A stretch of 64,000 nt of DNA from Micromonosporaceae bacterium KJ-029 (GCA_005402585.1 BIFP01000019.1:62001-126000); one strand, 5' to 3'. Numbered from the stretch's first letter, positions 27,166-36,803 are shown. Made by a program: numbers and translations. The notes: generated by a model not told the origin, from the letters alone.

Positions 27166-27256
27166 CGAGTGCCCCGCCGACCGGAGGGATCTCGCGGACG
27201 GAGAGCTGTTCCTCGGTACGCAGCCGGCGCACCTCGGCGGCCTGGGAATCGGTCAT
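27166..27256 (-). pseudogene. Possible out-of-frame N-terminus of the HTH protein
   Basis: From ATG 27256 a frame reads MTDSQAAEVRRLRTEEQLSV and then REIP. That looks like the start of an HTH protein of this type. It then runs on in the wrong frame across the real HTH. A single base change around 27170-27185 would join it to the downstream frame. Equally it could be a chance reading frame. Confidence 0.35.
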
Positions 27257-27330
27257 GCGGTGCAGGTTAGGAGGCGCGTACGACGGTTCGGACATCCGTT
27301 CACGTCGCTGTCCGGTGTGATCTACCAGCC

Positions 27331-27343
27331 CCGTAAGTTACGG
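27331..27343. promoter_or_regulatory. Palindrome CCGTAA-G-TTACGG upstream of the desaturase
   Basis: Perfect 6+1+6 inverted repeat 47 bp before the desaturase start. A related half-site AAGTTAC occurs at 28379-28385, just upstream of the TetR gene that follows. The two genes may share a regulator, perhaps that TetR protein. Confidence 0.4.
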
Positions 27344-27390
27344 TGACGTAGGCGTAGTTTCACGTTTCCACCCGTCCCCTGCGAGGTGTC

Positions 27391-28356
27391 ATGTCCACCG
27401 CCCTGCTCGATCCTCACCCGCCTGGTCCGAAGCCGCTCACCCAGGGCGCCCAGTCCCCGGGCATCCTGATCGCACTGTGGGCCTTCGTGGTGATCCCGTT
27501 CGCGGCGTTGATCGCCGCCGTGCCGGTGGCCTGGGGCGGTTGGCTCAGCTGGGTCGACGTGGGCGTCGCCGCGTTCTGGTACGTGCTGTCCGGTCTGGGC
27601 ATCACCGTCGGCTACCACCGCTACTTCACCCACGGCTCGTTCAAGGCGAAGCGGTGGCTGCGCATCGCCCTGGCCGCCTCCGGATCGCTCGCCGTGCAGG
27701 GCGAGATCATCCAGTGGGTCGCCGACCACCGGCGCCACCACGCGTTCTCCGACCTGGAGGGCGACCCGCACTCGCCGTGGCGGTTCGGCGCCACCCTGCG
27801 CGGCCTGACCAAGGGGCTGTTCCACGCGCACATCGGCTGGCTGTTCGGCCGCGAACTGTCCAACCGGGAGCGCTTCGCCCCGGATCTGCTGAACGATCGG
27901 GACATCCGGCGGATGGACCGCCTCTTCCCGGTGCTGGTGGTCGTCTCGGTGCTCGGCCCGGCCGTGATGGGCGGGTTGCTGACCTGGTCCTGGCAGGGCG
28001 CGTTGACCGCGCTGTTCTGGGGCGGCCTGGTCCGCATCTCGTTGCTGCACCACGTGACCTGGTCGATCAACTCGGTGTGCCATGTGTACGGCGAGCGGCC
28101 GTTCATGATGCGCCACGGCGACCGGGCGTCCAACTTCTGGCCGCTGGCGCTGCTGTCCTTCGGGGAGAGCTGGCACAACCTGCACCACGCCGACCCGACC
28201 AGTGCACGGCACGGTGTGCTGCGGGGGCAGATCGACATCTCGGCCCGGGTGATCTGGCTGTTCGAGAAGACGGGCGCCGCGTCGGACGTCCGCTGGCCGA
28301 AGCCGGAGCGGATCGCGGCGAAGCTGGTGAAGCCGTCGGACCGGGCGGCGGCGTAG
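27391..28356 (+). CDS. Membrane acyl-CoA/acyl-lipid fatty-acid desaturase
   Basis: Introduces a double bond (probably delta-9) into long-chain acyl groups at the membrane, using a di-iron centre. 321 residues. The three His boxes are HRYFTH (about 74-79), HRRHH (about 112-116) and HNLHH (about 264-268). Four membrane segments lie between about 24-70 and 190-225. No fused cytochrome b5 or ferredoxin domain, so an external electron donor is needed. Followed by a TetR gene 111 bp downstream that may regulate it. Confidence 0.93.
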   Translation: MSTALLDPHPPGPKPLTQGAQSPGILIALWAFVVIPFAALIAAVPVAWGGWLSWVDVGVAAFWYVLSGLGITVGYHRYFTHGSFKAKRWLRIALAASGSLAVQGEIIQWVADHRRHHAFSDLEGDPHSPWRFGATLRGLTKGLFHAHIGWLFGRELSNRERFAPDLLNDRDIRRMDRLFPVLVVVSVLGPAVMGGLLTWSWQGALTALFWGGLVRISLLHHVTWSINSVCHVYGERPFMMRHGDRASNFWPLALLSFGESWHNLHHADPTSARHGVLRGQIDISARVIWLFEKTGAASDVRWPKPERIAAKLVKPSDRAAA

Positions 28357-28467
28357 CGAAACGGGACGGCCGACTGGCAAGTTACCTGGCAGTATGTTCG
28401 GGTGACCGGGCAGAACGCAGGCAGCATCCCACGACAGGGCGAGACCGAGCGCCAGCGAGGGGCCGAG

Positions 28468-29157
28468 ATGGCCGAGGTTCCCAGCGACGACGGAGGCAAG
28501 CGCCGGCGGCGGACGGTTTCCGCCGCGTCAGCCAAACCCACCTCCCGGGTACGCATGTCGGCGGCCCAGCGTCGGGAGCAGCTGATCTCGATCGGCCGGC
28601 AGGTCTTCGCGGAGCGAGGTTTCGACGCCACCTCCATCGAGGAGGTGGCGGCCCGGGCCAAGGTCTCCAAGCCGGTGGTCTACGAGCACTTCGGCGGCAA
28701 GGAGGGGCTCTACGCGGTGGTGGTGGACCGGGAGGTCCGGTCCCTGCTGGACCGGATCACCACGGCGTTGACCGCCGGCCATCCGCGGGAGTTGCTGGAG
28801 CAGGCGGCGCTGGCTCTGCTCGGGTACATCGAGGAGGAGACCAGCGGGTTCCGGGTGCTGGTGCGGGAGTCGCCGGTCCTCTCTGCGAGCGGCAACTTCA
28901 GCAGCGTGATGAACGACGTCGCGCACCAGGTGGAGCACATCCTGGGTGCGGAGTTCTCCAGCCGGGGGTACGACCCGAAGCTGGCCGAGTTGTACGCGCA
29001 GGCGCTGGTGGGCATGGTCGCGTTGACCGGCCGCTGGTGGCTGGAGGTGCGCAAGCCGCGCAAGGAGACGGTGGCCGCGCACCTGGTGAACCTGTCCTGG
29101 AACGGGCTGTCGCACCTGGAGTCGAAGCCGGGGCTGATCACCGTCCGCGGGCGCTGA
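28468..29157 (+). CDS. TetR-family regulator
   Basis: 229 residues from ATG 28468, preceded by GAGGGGCC. A GTG at 28402 would add 22 residues. The N-terminus is a 30-residue basic, low-complexity leader (KRRRRTVSAAS). The HTH is about 40-85: TSIEEVAARAKVSKPVVYEH followed by FGGKEGLYAVVVD. The C-terminal domain is of the common type with WWLEVRKPRKETVAAHLVN near the end. Placed behind the desaturase gene, so control of membrane lipid synthesis is plausible but not shown. Confidence 0.9.
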   Translation: MAEVPSDDGGKRRRRTVSAASAKPTSRVRMSAAQRREQLISIGRQVFAERGFDATSIEEVAARAKVSKPVVYEHFGGKEGLYAVVVDREVRSLLDRITTALTAGHPRELLEQAALALLGYIEEETSGFRVLVRESPVLSASGNFSSVMNDVAHQVEHILGAEFSSRGYDPKLAELYAQALVGMVALTGRWWLEVRKPRKETVAAHLVNLSWNGLSHLESKPGLITVRGR

Positions 29158-29169
29158 TCGATCTCGCCC

Positions 29170-29196
29170 GGCGGTCCGCTCGACGGGTGGACCGCC
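29170..29196. terminator. Hairpin between converging TetR and DUF4383 genes
   Basis: GGCGGTCC (29170-29177) and GGACCGCC (29189-29196) with an 11-base loop. A second short GC stem (CCCGCGCGGG) follows directly. It lies between two converging stops. Confidence 0.5.
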
Positions 29197-29212
29197 CGCG
29201 CGGGCGGGTCGG

Positions 29213-29692
29213 TCAGCGGCGGCGGTGGATCTCGGCGACCGGGTGGTAGCGACGGTTGCGTTCGGTCTCGGCGTGCTCGGGCGGGCCGACCTTGTCGTAC
29301 AGGCCGGTGCCGAGCAGGATCAGGCCGAAGACCATCGAGACGATCACGGTCGACATGGAGAAGTTCAGGAAGTTGGCGGGGGTCTGGAGCAGCGACATCA
29401 TCAGGACGCTGGTGACCAGGAAGACGACCCCGGCGGTCAGGTTCATGTGGTGGCCGAGGTTGCCGCGCCGCGAGGCGCCGATGATCAGCACGATCCCGAA
29501 GATGATCGAGATCAGCGAGAAGGCCAGGTTGGTACGGAGTCCGAGGGCCCAGTCGCTGCCCCGGCCGAACAGCGGTTTGCCCCAGGTCAGTGCGGTGCCC
29601 CAGACGCCGAACACCAGGATGTACAGCCCTACCAGGCCGGCCAGGACGCGGTAGATCGGCCGGGCGGGGTGGTTCACCGGGAAGTGCGGCAT
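29213..29692 (-). CDS. DUF4383 membrane protein, copy 1
   Basis: 159 residues from ATG 29692, six bases after GGAG. The DUF4383 hallmark is at the N-terminus: HFPVNHPARPIYRVLAGLVG. Four membrane segments lie at about 14-34, 50-72, 85-105 and 113-135, and a charged C-terminal tail ends HAETERNRRYHPVAEIHRRR. Its neighbour at 29884-30339 is a clear paralogue, so the pair arose by tandem duplication. The function of the family is unknown. Confidence 0.88.
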   Translation of the reverse strand: MPHFPVNHPARPIYRVLAGLVGLYILVFGVWGTALTWGKPLFGRGSDWALGLRTNLAFSLISIIFGIVLIIGASRRGNLGHHMNLTAGVVFLVTSVLMMSLLQTPANFLNFSMSTVIVSMVFGLILLGTGLYDKVGPPEHAETERNRRYHPVAEIHRRR

Positions 29693-29785
29693 GACTCCTC
29701 CACGCCAACGGGAACAATCCGGACGATTGTCCCCCGAGAGAAGCCCCATGACGCCCAAAACGCCCGAGCGGAGCGCGACCATGTC

Positions 29786-29861
29786 AGGTTTTCGCCGGAG
29801 CGCGGCCCGCGCAGGGATCAAGCCTGACCGTCCGGAGCGGGTCGGGCTCCGGCGAAAACCT
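29786..29861 (-). repeat. 16-bp inverted repeat with an alternative stem
   Basis: AGGTTTTCGCCGGAGC (29786-29801) and its exact complement (29846-29861) are 44 bases apart, in the 191-bp spacer between the two DUF4383 genes. GTCAGG (29783-29788) can instead pair with CCTGAC (29823-29828), and this pairing excludes the first. The spacer has no reading frame. A terminator with a large loop, a switchable leader for the second gene, or a dispersed intergenic repeat are all possible. Confidence 0.6.
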
Positions 29862-29883
29862 CGAGCAAACCCAGTAGAAAAGC

Positions 29884-30339
29884 TCAGAGCACGAGGCGGG
29901 CCTTCTGCCACGCCTCGTTCTCCTCGTCGGTGCCGACCTTGCCGTACATGCCGGCCATCAGCAGCACCATGCTGAGGACCATCAGCACGATGACCGTGGC
30001 GACGCTCAGGTTGAAGATGTTGGCCTCGGTCCGGATGAAGGCGAGCCCGGCCAGGCTGACCACCATGAGCAGGTAGGCCATCCACTGGTTGACCAGCACG
30101 TCGAGGTTGCGGCCGAGCACGGTGCCGGCCAGCACCAGGGCGCCGACCAGAGCGCTGAGCAGCGAGAAGGCGAGGTTTGTGCCCTGCCCCAGGACCTGGG
30201 TGTCGCCCTGGCCGAAGAACGGGTCGCCGGTGCTGGCGATGATCCCGATGCCACCGAAGACCACCAGGTACAGACCGGTCAGCCCGCCGATCGCCCGGTA
30301 GATCGGCCGCGCGGGGTGGTTGACGGGGGTGTGGGCCAT
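29884..30339 (-). CDS. DUF4383 membrane protein, copy 2
   Basis: 151 residues from ATG 30339. N-terminus AHTPVNHPARPIYRAIGGL is nearly the same as in copy 1, and the four membrane segments are at matching positions. The mid-part differs (GTVLGRNLDVLVNQWMAYLL versus the hydrophilic GASRRGNLGHHMNL of copy 1). The last residues are KVGTDEENEAWQKARLVL. Upstream of copy 1 and same strand, with a structured 191-bp spacer between them. Confidence 0.88.
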   Translation of the reverse strand: MAHTPVNHPARPIYRAIGGLTGLYLVVFGGIGIIASTGDPFFGQGDTQVLGQGTNLAFSLLSALVGALVLAGTVLGRNLDVLVNQWMAYLLMVVSLAGLAFIRTEANIFNLSVATVIVLMVLSMVLLMAGMYGKVGTDEENEAWQKARLVL

Positions 30340-30429
30340 GTCTGTGTCTCCAACGCCGTTGGGTGAGGGGTCGTCGGCGATTCTCCCGCACCCTGCGGTG
30401 TGACGCCGCACACGGGGTCCCCGCGCGGT

Positions 30430-32235
<1,806 letters not shown>

Positions 32236-32453
32236 TACCCCACCTTCCATGATCAAGGCGTCCCGGTGCCGGCGGACACCTCGGGACGCCTGGCCCCCCA
32301 GGGTACGCGGAGTGCGGTTCGCGCCCGGCGGCGAGCGTCCCTTCACCTGGTTGGCTCCGAGGCCGTCTGCGGGTAGGGCGGGGCATGGGTGGCGTGCGGC
32401 GCACGCCGAGGGGGCGCCGGCTCAGCAGAACGCCGGACCGACGAGCGACCGGG

Positions 32454-33401
32454 TCAGGCGATCCGGGCGCCGGGGACCGGGCCGTGCGCGGTACGGGCCT
32501 GCCGGCACACTCCGGCCGCCGTCAGTTCGGCGGCGATGCGTTCGGCGGCGTCGGCGTCGGTGGTGAGAAAGACGCAGGTGGGCCCGGAGCCGGAGACGAT
32601 GCCGGCGAGTGCCCCGGCCGCCTCGCCGGCCTTCAGGGCGGCGGCCAGCGACGGCCGCATGGCCAGGGCGGCGTCCTGCAGGTCGTTGCCGAGGGTGGGG
32701 GCGAGCACCCGAGGGTCGCGCTGCCGGAGTGCGGCGAGCAGTGCGTCGGTGCTGCCGAGCGGCGGACCGGCGGAGCCTGCGGCGCGGAGCCGATCGAGTT
32801 CGCGGTACGCCTGTGGGGTGGAGAGCCCGCCGTCGGCGATGGCGACCACCCAGTGCCAGGACGTGGGGCGGGCCAGGACGGGGCTGACCGCCTCGCCCCG
32901 GCCGGTGCCCAGCGCGGTGCCGCCGTGGATCAGGAAGGGGACGTCCGAGCCGAGGTCGGCGGCGATGCCGGCCAGTTCGTCGCGGGACAGGCCGGTGCCC
33001 CAGAGCGCGTCGCAGGCGACCAGCGCGGCGGCGGCGTCGGCGCTGCCGCCGGCCAGCCCACCGGCGAGCGGGATCTGCTTGCGCAGGTGGAGACGGGCGT
33101 GCGGCATGACGCCGGCGTACCCGGCGAGGGCGTGGGCCGCCCGGATGGCCAGGTTGGAGTCGTCGAGGGCCAGTTCCCCGGTGCCCTCGCCCTCCATGGT
33201 GAGGGTGAGCGTGTCGCCCCGCCGCGCGGTCAGCTCGTCGTAGATCGAGATCGCGTGGTAGACGGTGTTCAGCTCGTGGTAGCCGTCCCGACGCAGCGGG
33301 CCGACCCCCAGATGCAGGTTCACCTTTGCGGGCACCCGGACGCGGACCGGTCCGCTGGCCCCGCGTCGCTCGTCGTCCTCCGGTCGCCAGGCTTCGGTCA
33401 C
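32454..33401 (-). CDS. ispE: 4-diphosphocytidyl-2-C-methyl-D-erythritol kinase
   Basis: GHMP kinase of the MEP isoprenoid pathway. 315 residues from GTG 33401. Substrate region VPAKVNLHLGVGPLRRDGYHEL (split at about 24-36 and 38-45), ATP loop PLAGGLAGGSADAAA (about 108-122) and third motif GIVSGSGPTCVFL (about 277-289). The start overlaps the stop of a 15-codon ORF with a strong Shine-Dalgarno (GTGA), so initiation is probably coupled to it. Follows rsmA, as in the mycobacterial ksgA-ispE pair. Confidence 0.95.
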   Translation of the reverse strand: MTEAWRPEDDERRGASGPVRVRVPAKVNLHLGVGPLRRDGYHELNTVYHAISIYDELTARRGDTLTLTMEGEGTGELALDDSNLAIRAAHALAGYAGVMPHARLHLRKQIPLAGGLAGGSADAAAALVACDALWGTGLSRDELAGIAADLGSDVPFLIHGGTALGTGRGEAVSPVLARPTSWHWVVAIADGGLSTPQAYRELDRLRAAGSAGPPLGSTDALLAALRQRDPRVLAPTLGNDLQDAALAMRPSLAAALKAGEAAGALAGIVSGSGPTCVFLTTDADAAERIAAELTAAGVCRQARTAHGPVPGARIA

Positions 33402-33445
33402 GGGATGTCCCGGACCAGCGACCGGATGTCGAACGACTTCTCCAC
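33398..33445 (-). CDS. 15-residue ORF coupled to ispE (candidate leader peptide)
   Basis: GTG 33445 lies six bases after a perfect GAGGAG and encodes MEKSFDIRSLVRDIP. Its TGA overlaps the ispE GTG by three bases. ispE itself has no good Shine-Dalgarno, so ribosomes probably reach it by reinitiation. The same frame is open upstream (TAEELI...) into the end of rsmA without a start. It may simply be a coupling device; no regulatory run of one amino acid is seen. Confidence 0.5.
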   Translation of the reverse strand: MEKSFDIRSLVRDIP

Positions 33446-33494
33446 GATCAGCTCCTCGGCGGTGTCGGCGGCCGGTACCGGCGTCGGCGTCAGC

Positions 33495-34367
33495 CTACTG
33501 CGCGGCCGGCGTACGGCTCGGGGCCGACGCGGCGACGGCGGCGAACTGATCGACGGTGAGTGACTCGCCACGGGCGCCGGGATCCACCCCGGCGGCGGTG
33601 AGCGCCACGGCGGCCCGGTCGGCGCCGCCGGCCCAGCCGGCCAGGGCCGCGCGCAGCGTCTTGCGGCGCTGCGCGAAGGCGGCGTCCACCACGGCGAAGA
33701 CCTGTTCCCGGGCCACGTCGGCCCGTGGGGGCTCGCGGCGGGTGAACGCCACCAGGCCGGAGTCGACGTTGGGCACCGGCCAGAACACGTTCGGTGGCAC
33801 CTTCCCGGCGGCCCGGGCCCGGGCGTACCAGGCGAGCTTGACCGACGGGATGCCGTACACCTTCGACCCGGGGCCGGCGACGAGCCGGTCGGCGACCTCC
33901 TTCTGCACCATCACCAGCCCGTGCCGGAGGCTGGGCAGCTCGGCGAGCAGGTGCAGCACCACCGGCACGGCGACGTTGTAGGGCAGGTTCGCCACCAGTG
34001 CGGTCGGCGCCGGGTCGGCCAGGTCGGCGGCGGTGACCCGCAGCGCGTCGGCGTGGTGCACGGTGAGCCGAGCGGCGTCCGGCCCGGCGTGCCGGGCGGC
34101 GGTGTCGGGCAGGGCGCCGGCCAGCGTCGGGTCGATCTCCACCGCGTGCACGTGGGCGGCGGCGGGAAGCAGGGCGAGGGTCAGCGAGCCGAGCCCGGGG
34201 CCGACCTCCAGCGCCACATCGTCGGGGGCGAGTCCGGCGGTGGTGACGATCCGGCGGACGGTGTTCGGGTCGTGCACGAAGTTCTGGCCGAGCTTCTTGG
34301 TCGGGGCGACACCGAGCCGGGCGGCGAGGTCCCGGATCTCCGCCGGGCCGAGCAGGTCTGCGGCCAT
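33495..34367 (-). CDS. rsmA: 16S rRNA (adenine1518-N6/adenine1519-N6)-dimethyltransferase
   Basis: Dimethylates two adenines near the 3' end of 16S rRNA (KsgA). 290 residues. N-terminus [19 protein letters not shown] (about 24-42), SAM motif [15 protein letters not shown] (about 53-67) and the [10 protein letters not shown] motif (about 125-134). Ends 49 bp before the small ORF that precedes ispE. In many actinobacteria rpfB separates it from tatD; here only a 124-bp repeat-bearing gap does. Confidence 0.96.
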   Translation of the reverse strand: MAADLLGPAEIRDLAARLGVAPTKKLGQNFVHDPNTVRRIVTTAGLAPDDVALEVGPGLGSLTLALLPAAAHVHAVEIDPTLAGALPDTAARHAGPDAARLTVHHADALRVTAADLADPAPTALVANLPYNVAVPVVLHLLAELPSLRHGLVMVQKEVADRLVAGPGSKVYGIPSVKLAWYARARAAGKVPPNVFWPVPNVDSGLVAFTRREPPRADVAREQVFAVVDAAFAQRRKTLRAALAGWAGGADRAAVALTAAGVDPGARGESLTVDQFAAVAASAPSRTPAAQ

Positions 34368-34417
34368 AACCCGACAGCGTACGGGTCAGCCCACCGGCAC
34401 CCGCGCGCCGAGGTGCA

Positions 34418-34470
34418 AGGAAGGGCCCCTTGTTAACGCCTGGTGTAGAGGAGGGGCCCCCTATTAACAG
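34418..34470. repeat. Two tandem copies of a GGGCCCC...TTAAC intergenic repeat
   Basis: AGGAAGGGCCCCTTGTTAAC (from 34418) and AGGAGGGGCCCCCTATTAAC (from 34449) are 31 bases apart and match at 17 of 20 positions. Each contains the GGGCCCC palindrome and TTAAC. They fill the tatD-rsmA gap, which is otherwise featureless. From memory, repeats of this kind are frequent in Micromonosporaceae genomes; that is not provable from one window. Confidence 0.7.
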
Positions 34471-34491
34471 CTCCCTGCAATAAGCGGAGCC

Positions 34492-35382
34492 TCAACGCCA
34501 GGGGCCGAAGGCGCGGTCGCCGGTGGCCGAGATGGCGGCGCAGAGGTCGTCGAGGTCGGTGCCGGTGGTCGCGGCCAGGGCCCGCACGGTCAACGGGATG
34601 AGGTACGACGCGTTGGGCCGTCCCCGGTGCGGCATGGGGGTGAGGTACGGCGCGTCGGTCTCCACCAGGATCTGGTCGAGCGGGGTCAACGCGGCGGCCT
34701 CGCGCAGCGCCCCGGCGCTGGCGAAGGTGACGGTGCCGGCGAAGCTGAGCAGGTACCCCCGGCGGACGCACTCCCGGGCGAACTCGGCGTCGCCAGAGAA
34801 GCAGTGCATCACCACCGTGTCCGGCGCACCCTCGTCGTCCAGGATGCGTAGCACGTCGGCGTGCGCATCCCGGTCGTGGATGACCAGGGTCTTGGCGTAC
34901 CGCTTGGCGATGGCGATGTGGGCGCGGAAGCTCTCCTCCTGCGCGGCCCGGCCCTCGTCGCCGGTGCGGTAGAAGTCCATCCCCGTCTCGCCGACGCCGC
35001 GCACCCGCTCCCGGGCGGCCAGCGCCTCGATCTCGCGCAACGCGGCGTCGAGGTCGGCCAGCCGGGGCGCCTCGTTGGGGTGCAGCGCCACTGTGGCCAG
35101 CACCGCCGGATGCTTGTCGGCCACCTCGGCGCCCCAGCGGGAGGAGTCGACGTCCACGCCGACCTGCACCAGCCGGTCGACGCCCACGGCTGCGGCGACC
35201 TCGATCGCCGCGGCGACCGGTTCGGCGGCGGCGCTGCCGCCCGGTACGCCGACCTCGCTGACGGTGATGTCCAGGTGGGTGTGGCTGTCCAGCACCGGCT
35301 GGGGCAGCGGCTCGGGTGCGGGCGGGAACTCGCCGGCCCGGCGAGATGCGCGCTGGCTGCGGGTTTCGGTCGATTCGCTCAT
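34492..35382 (-). CDS. tatD: TatD-family metal-dependent deoxyribonuclease
   Basis: 296 residues. Metal ligands visible in order: DSHTHLD (about 31-37), GETGMDFYR (about 128), IHDRDAH (about 165), HCFSG (about 190) and ETDAPYL (about 245). The N-terminal 28 residues are an extra basic and proline-rich extension. TatD proteins are 3'-5' DNases acting in DNA repair or quality control. It sits between metG (further right) and rsmA, matching the order metG-tatD-(rpfB)-ksgA-ispE known in M. tuberculosis. Confidence 0.94.
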   Translation of the reverse strand: MSESTETRSQRASRRAGEFPPAPEPLPQPVLDSHTHLDITVSEVGVPGGSAAAEPVAAAIEVAAAVGVDRLVQVGVDVDSSRWGAEVADKHPAVLATVALHPNEAPRLADLDAALREIEALAARERVRGVGETGMDFYRTGDEGRAAQEESFRAHIAIAKRYAKTLVIHDRDAHADVLRILDDEGAPDTVVMHCFSGDAEFARECVRRGYLLSFAGTVTFASAGALREAAALTPLDQILVETDAPYLTPMPHRGRPNASYLIPLTVRALAATTGTDLDDLCAAISATGDRAFGPWR

Positions 35383-35485
35383 CAGTCGACAGCATCACAC
35401 ACTGTCCGAGTCCACCCGACCGCCACCCGCAGTTCACCTCGACTACGTCGGACGCCCCTACCGTCGCCGGATGAATGCGTGAAGT

Positions 35486-35561
35486 GAGGTGACACCGTGA
35501 GCGCGAGGAGCGAGCCGGTCTTGCGAGCCCCGCAGTCGCGAACAGAGGTGACACCGTGAGC
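35486..35561 (+). repeat. 59-bp unit flanked by 17-bp direct repeats of a start region
   Basis: GAGGTGACACCGTGAGC occurs at 35486-35502 and again at 35545-35561. Each copy carries a Shine-Dalgarno-like GAGGTGA and a GTG start. The 42 bases between them (35503-35544) are GC-rich. The second copy starts the 415-residue gene; the first starts a 20-codon ORF. It looks like an insertion that duplicated its target, or a replication-slippage event. Confidence 0.7.
35497..35559 (+). CDS. 20-codon ORF created by the repeated start region
   Basis: Encodes MSARSEPVLRAPQSRTEVTP from GTG 35497. Its TGA overlaps the GTG of the next gene by two bases (GTGA). Translation is plausible given the duplicated Shine-Dalgarno. 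The peptide is basic and looks like a translated repeat rather than a functional protein. Confidence 0.35.
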   Translation: MSARSEPVLRAPQSRTEVTP

Positions 35562-36803
35562 ATCACTTCTCGGACCGACGGTACGGCACCGGAGCGGACG
35601 GGCCTGCGCGTGGCGTTCGGCGGCGCGGTCTACCCGGCGGAGGAGATCGCCCGGGGCGCGGCGTACGAGTTGTTCAGCGCCGACGAGGTGGCCGGCTTCG
35701 AGTGGGCCCCCCGGCAGAACTCGGCGCTGCCGTGGCGACGGTTCGTGCACGTCACCGAGGTCACCGCCGTGCACGGGACGGCCGAACCGACCGAGGAACC
35801 GGAGGCGCCGCTGCTGGTGCCGTTGCACCGTGAGCGGGGCTGGTCGGAGGTGCACCGGCTCAGCCAGCAGCCCGGCGCCGCGGACGACCCGCTGGTCACG
35901 GCGGTGCGCGCCTCGGCGACCGTACGGCGTGGCACGCGGATGATGAAGATCCTCTCCGCCCGGCAGCTCGCCGGGTTCGTGCGGGGCTGGCTGCCGCACG
36001 GCTTCTGCTACCGCGAGCACGACGTGGCCCACCTGCGTACCCCGGCGGCCACCGCCGTGCTGCGTACCGACGGCGGGGGCGACCGGGAGGGGGTGGAGGT
36101 GACGTACGCGCTGCGTTGGCGCGCCTCCGATCCCGGTGACTACGACGTGCCGTCCGGTGCGGCGTACCGGGGGCTGGCCGCGCTGGGCGCCCGCGACCGG
36201 CTGGGGCCGGCGGTGCTGGGCACCGGGTTCACGCCGAGCAACCACCACCTGATCCCCGAGTTCGTCACCCGCGACTTCGCCGACCTGCCGATGCCGGCGA
36301 ACGCCACCCTGCTGGCGTATTCCGCGGAGGGGCTGGAGGTCGTCCTCTACGCCTACCAGGCCGAGCAGCGCGGCTGGCTGCGGATGGTCGGCCCGCAGTG
36401 GCGGCACCTGCTCGCCGCGGTACCCGGACTGTCGCCGGACCAGGAGTACGTGCCGACCGGCGACGCGCCCCGCTCCACCCGGCTGGTCGGCACGTACGGG
36501 GGCGGCGAGTACGAGGCGGTGGCTGACCTGCCCAGCGGGTTCCGGGTGCTGGCGCTGACCCGGGCCGCCCGGTACCCGGTCGACGGGGCGTCCCGCCGGC
36601 TGCGTCTGGCCGCCTGGCGCGGGGTGCCCTGTCTGGTGATCCGGGAGGAGTCGGGCTGGCTGCGGCTGCGGTTGCGTCATCCGAATCCGGACGCGGTGGT
36701 GGCGCTCGGGGCACAGTGCCACGAACGGGGTGTCTACGAGGCGTGGGCCCCGGGCAACGAGGTCACCGACGACCAGGTGGTGGACCACCCGTACGTGCTG
36801 TGA
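35556..36803 (+). CDS. Hypothetical 415-residue protein
   Basis: No signal peptide and no membrane segment. The first 90 residues (VAFGGAVYPAEEIARGAAYELFSADEV, split about 18-33 and 35-45) look like one domain. A second part (about 195-330) includes YRGLAALGARDRLGPAVLGTGF and DADQEYVPTGDAP-like text, and the C-terminal 80 residues contain the repeat-like GVPCLVIREESGWLRLRLRHP. Many Trp-Leu-Arg strings suggest beta-rich folds. I do not recognise the family. GTG 35556 is the start used by the repeated region described above. Transcribed with, or 86 bp ahead of, the alpha/beta hydrolase. Confidence 0.7.
   Translation: MSITSRTDGTAPERTGLRVAFGGAVYPAEEIARGAAYELFSADEVAGFEWAPRQNSALPWRRFVHVTEVTAVHGTAEPTEEPEAPLLVPLHRERGWSEVHRLSQQPGAADDPLVTAVRASATVRRGTRMMKILSARQLAGFVRGWLPHGFCYREHDVAHLRTPAATAVLRTDGGGDREGVEVTYALRWRASDPGDYDVPSGAAYRGLAALGARDRLGPAVLGTGFTPSNHHLIPEFVTRDFADLPMPANATLLAYSAEGLEVVLYAYQAEQRGWLRMVGPQWRHLLAAVPGLSPDQEYVPTGDAPRSTRLVGTYGGGEYEAVADLPSGFRVLALTRAARYPVDGASRRLRLAAWRGVPCLVIREESGWLRLRLRHPNPDAVVALGAQCHERGVYEAWAPGNEVTDDQVVDHPYVL

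Noticed and set aside
26418..27300. Integrated element with attachment site at tRNA-Gln
   Set aside because: No integrase and no repeated tRNA 3' end is found in the window, and the flanking genes are core genes in conserved order.
29786..29861. Inverted repeat as the ends of an insertion sequence or MITE
   Set aside because: No target-site duplication flanks it and there is no internal transposase or second copy in the window; kept only as a structured repeat.
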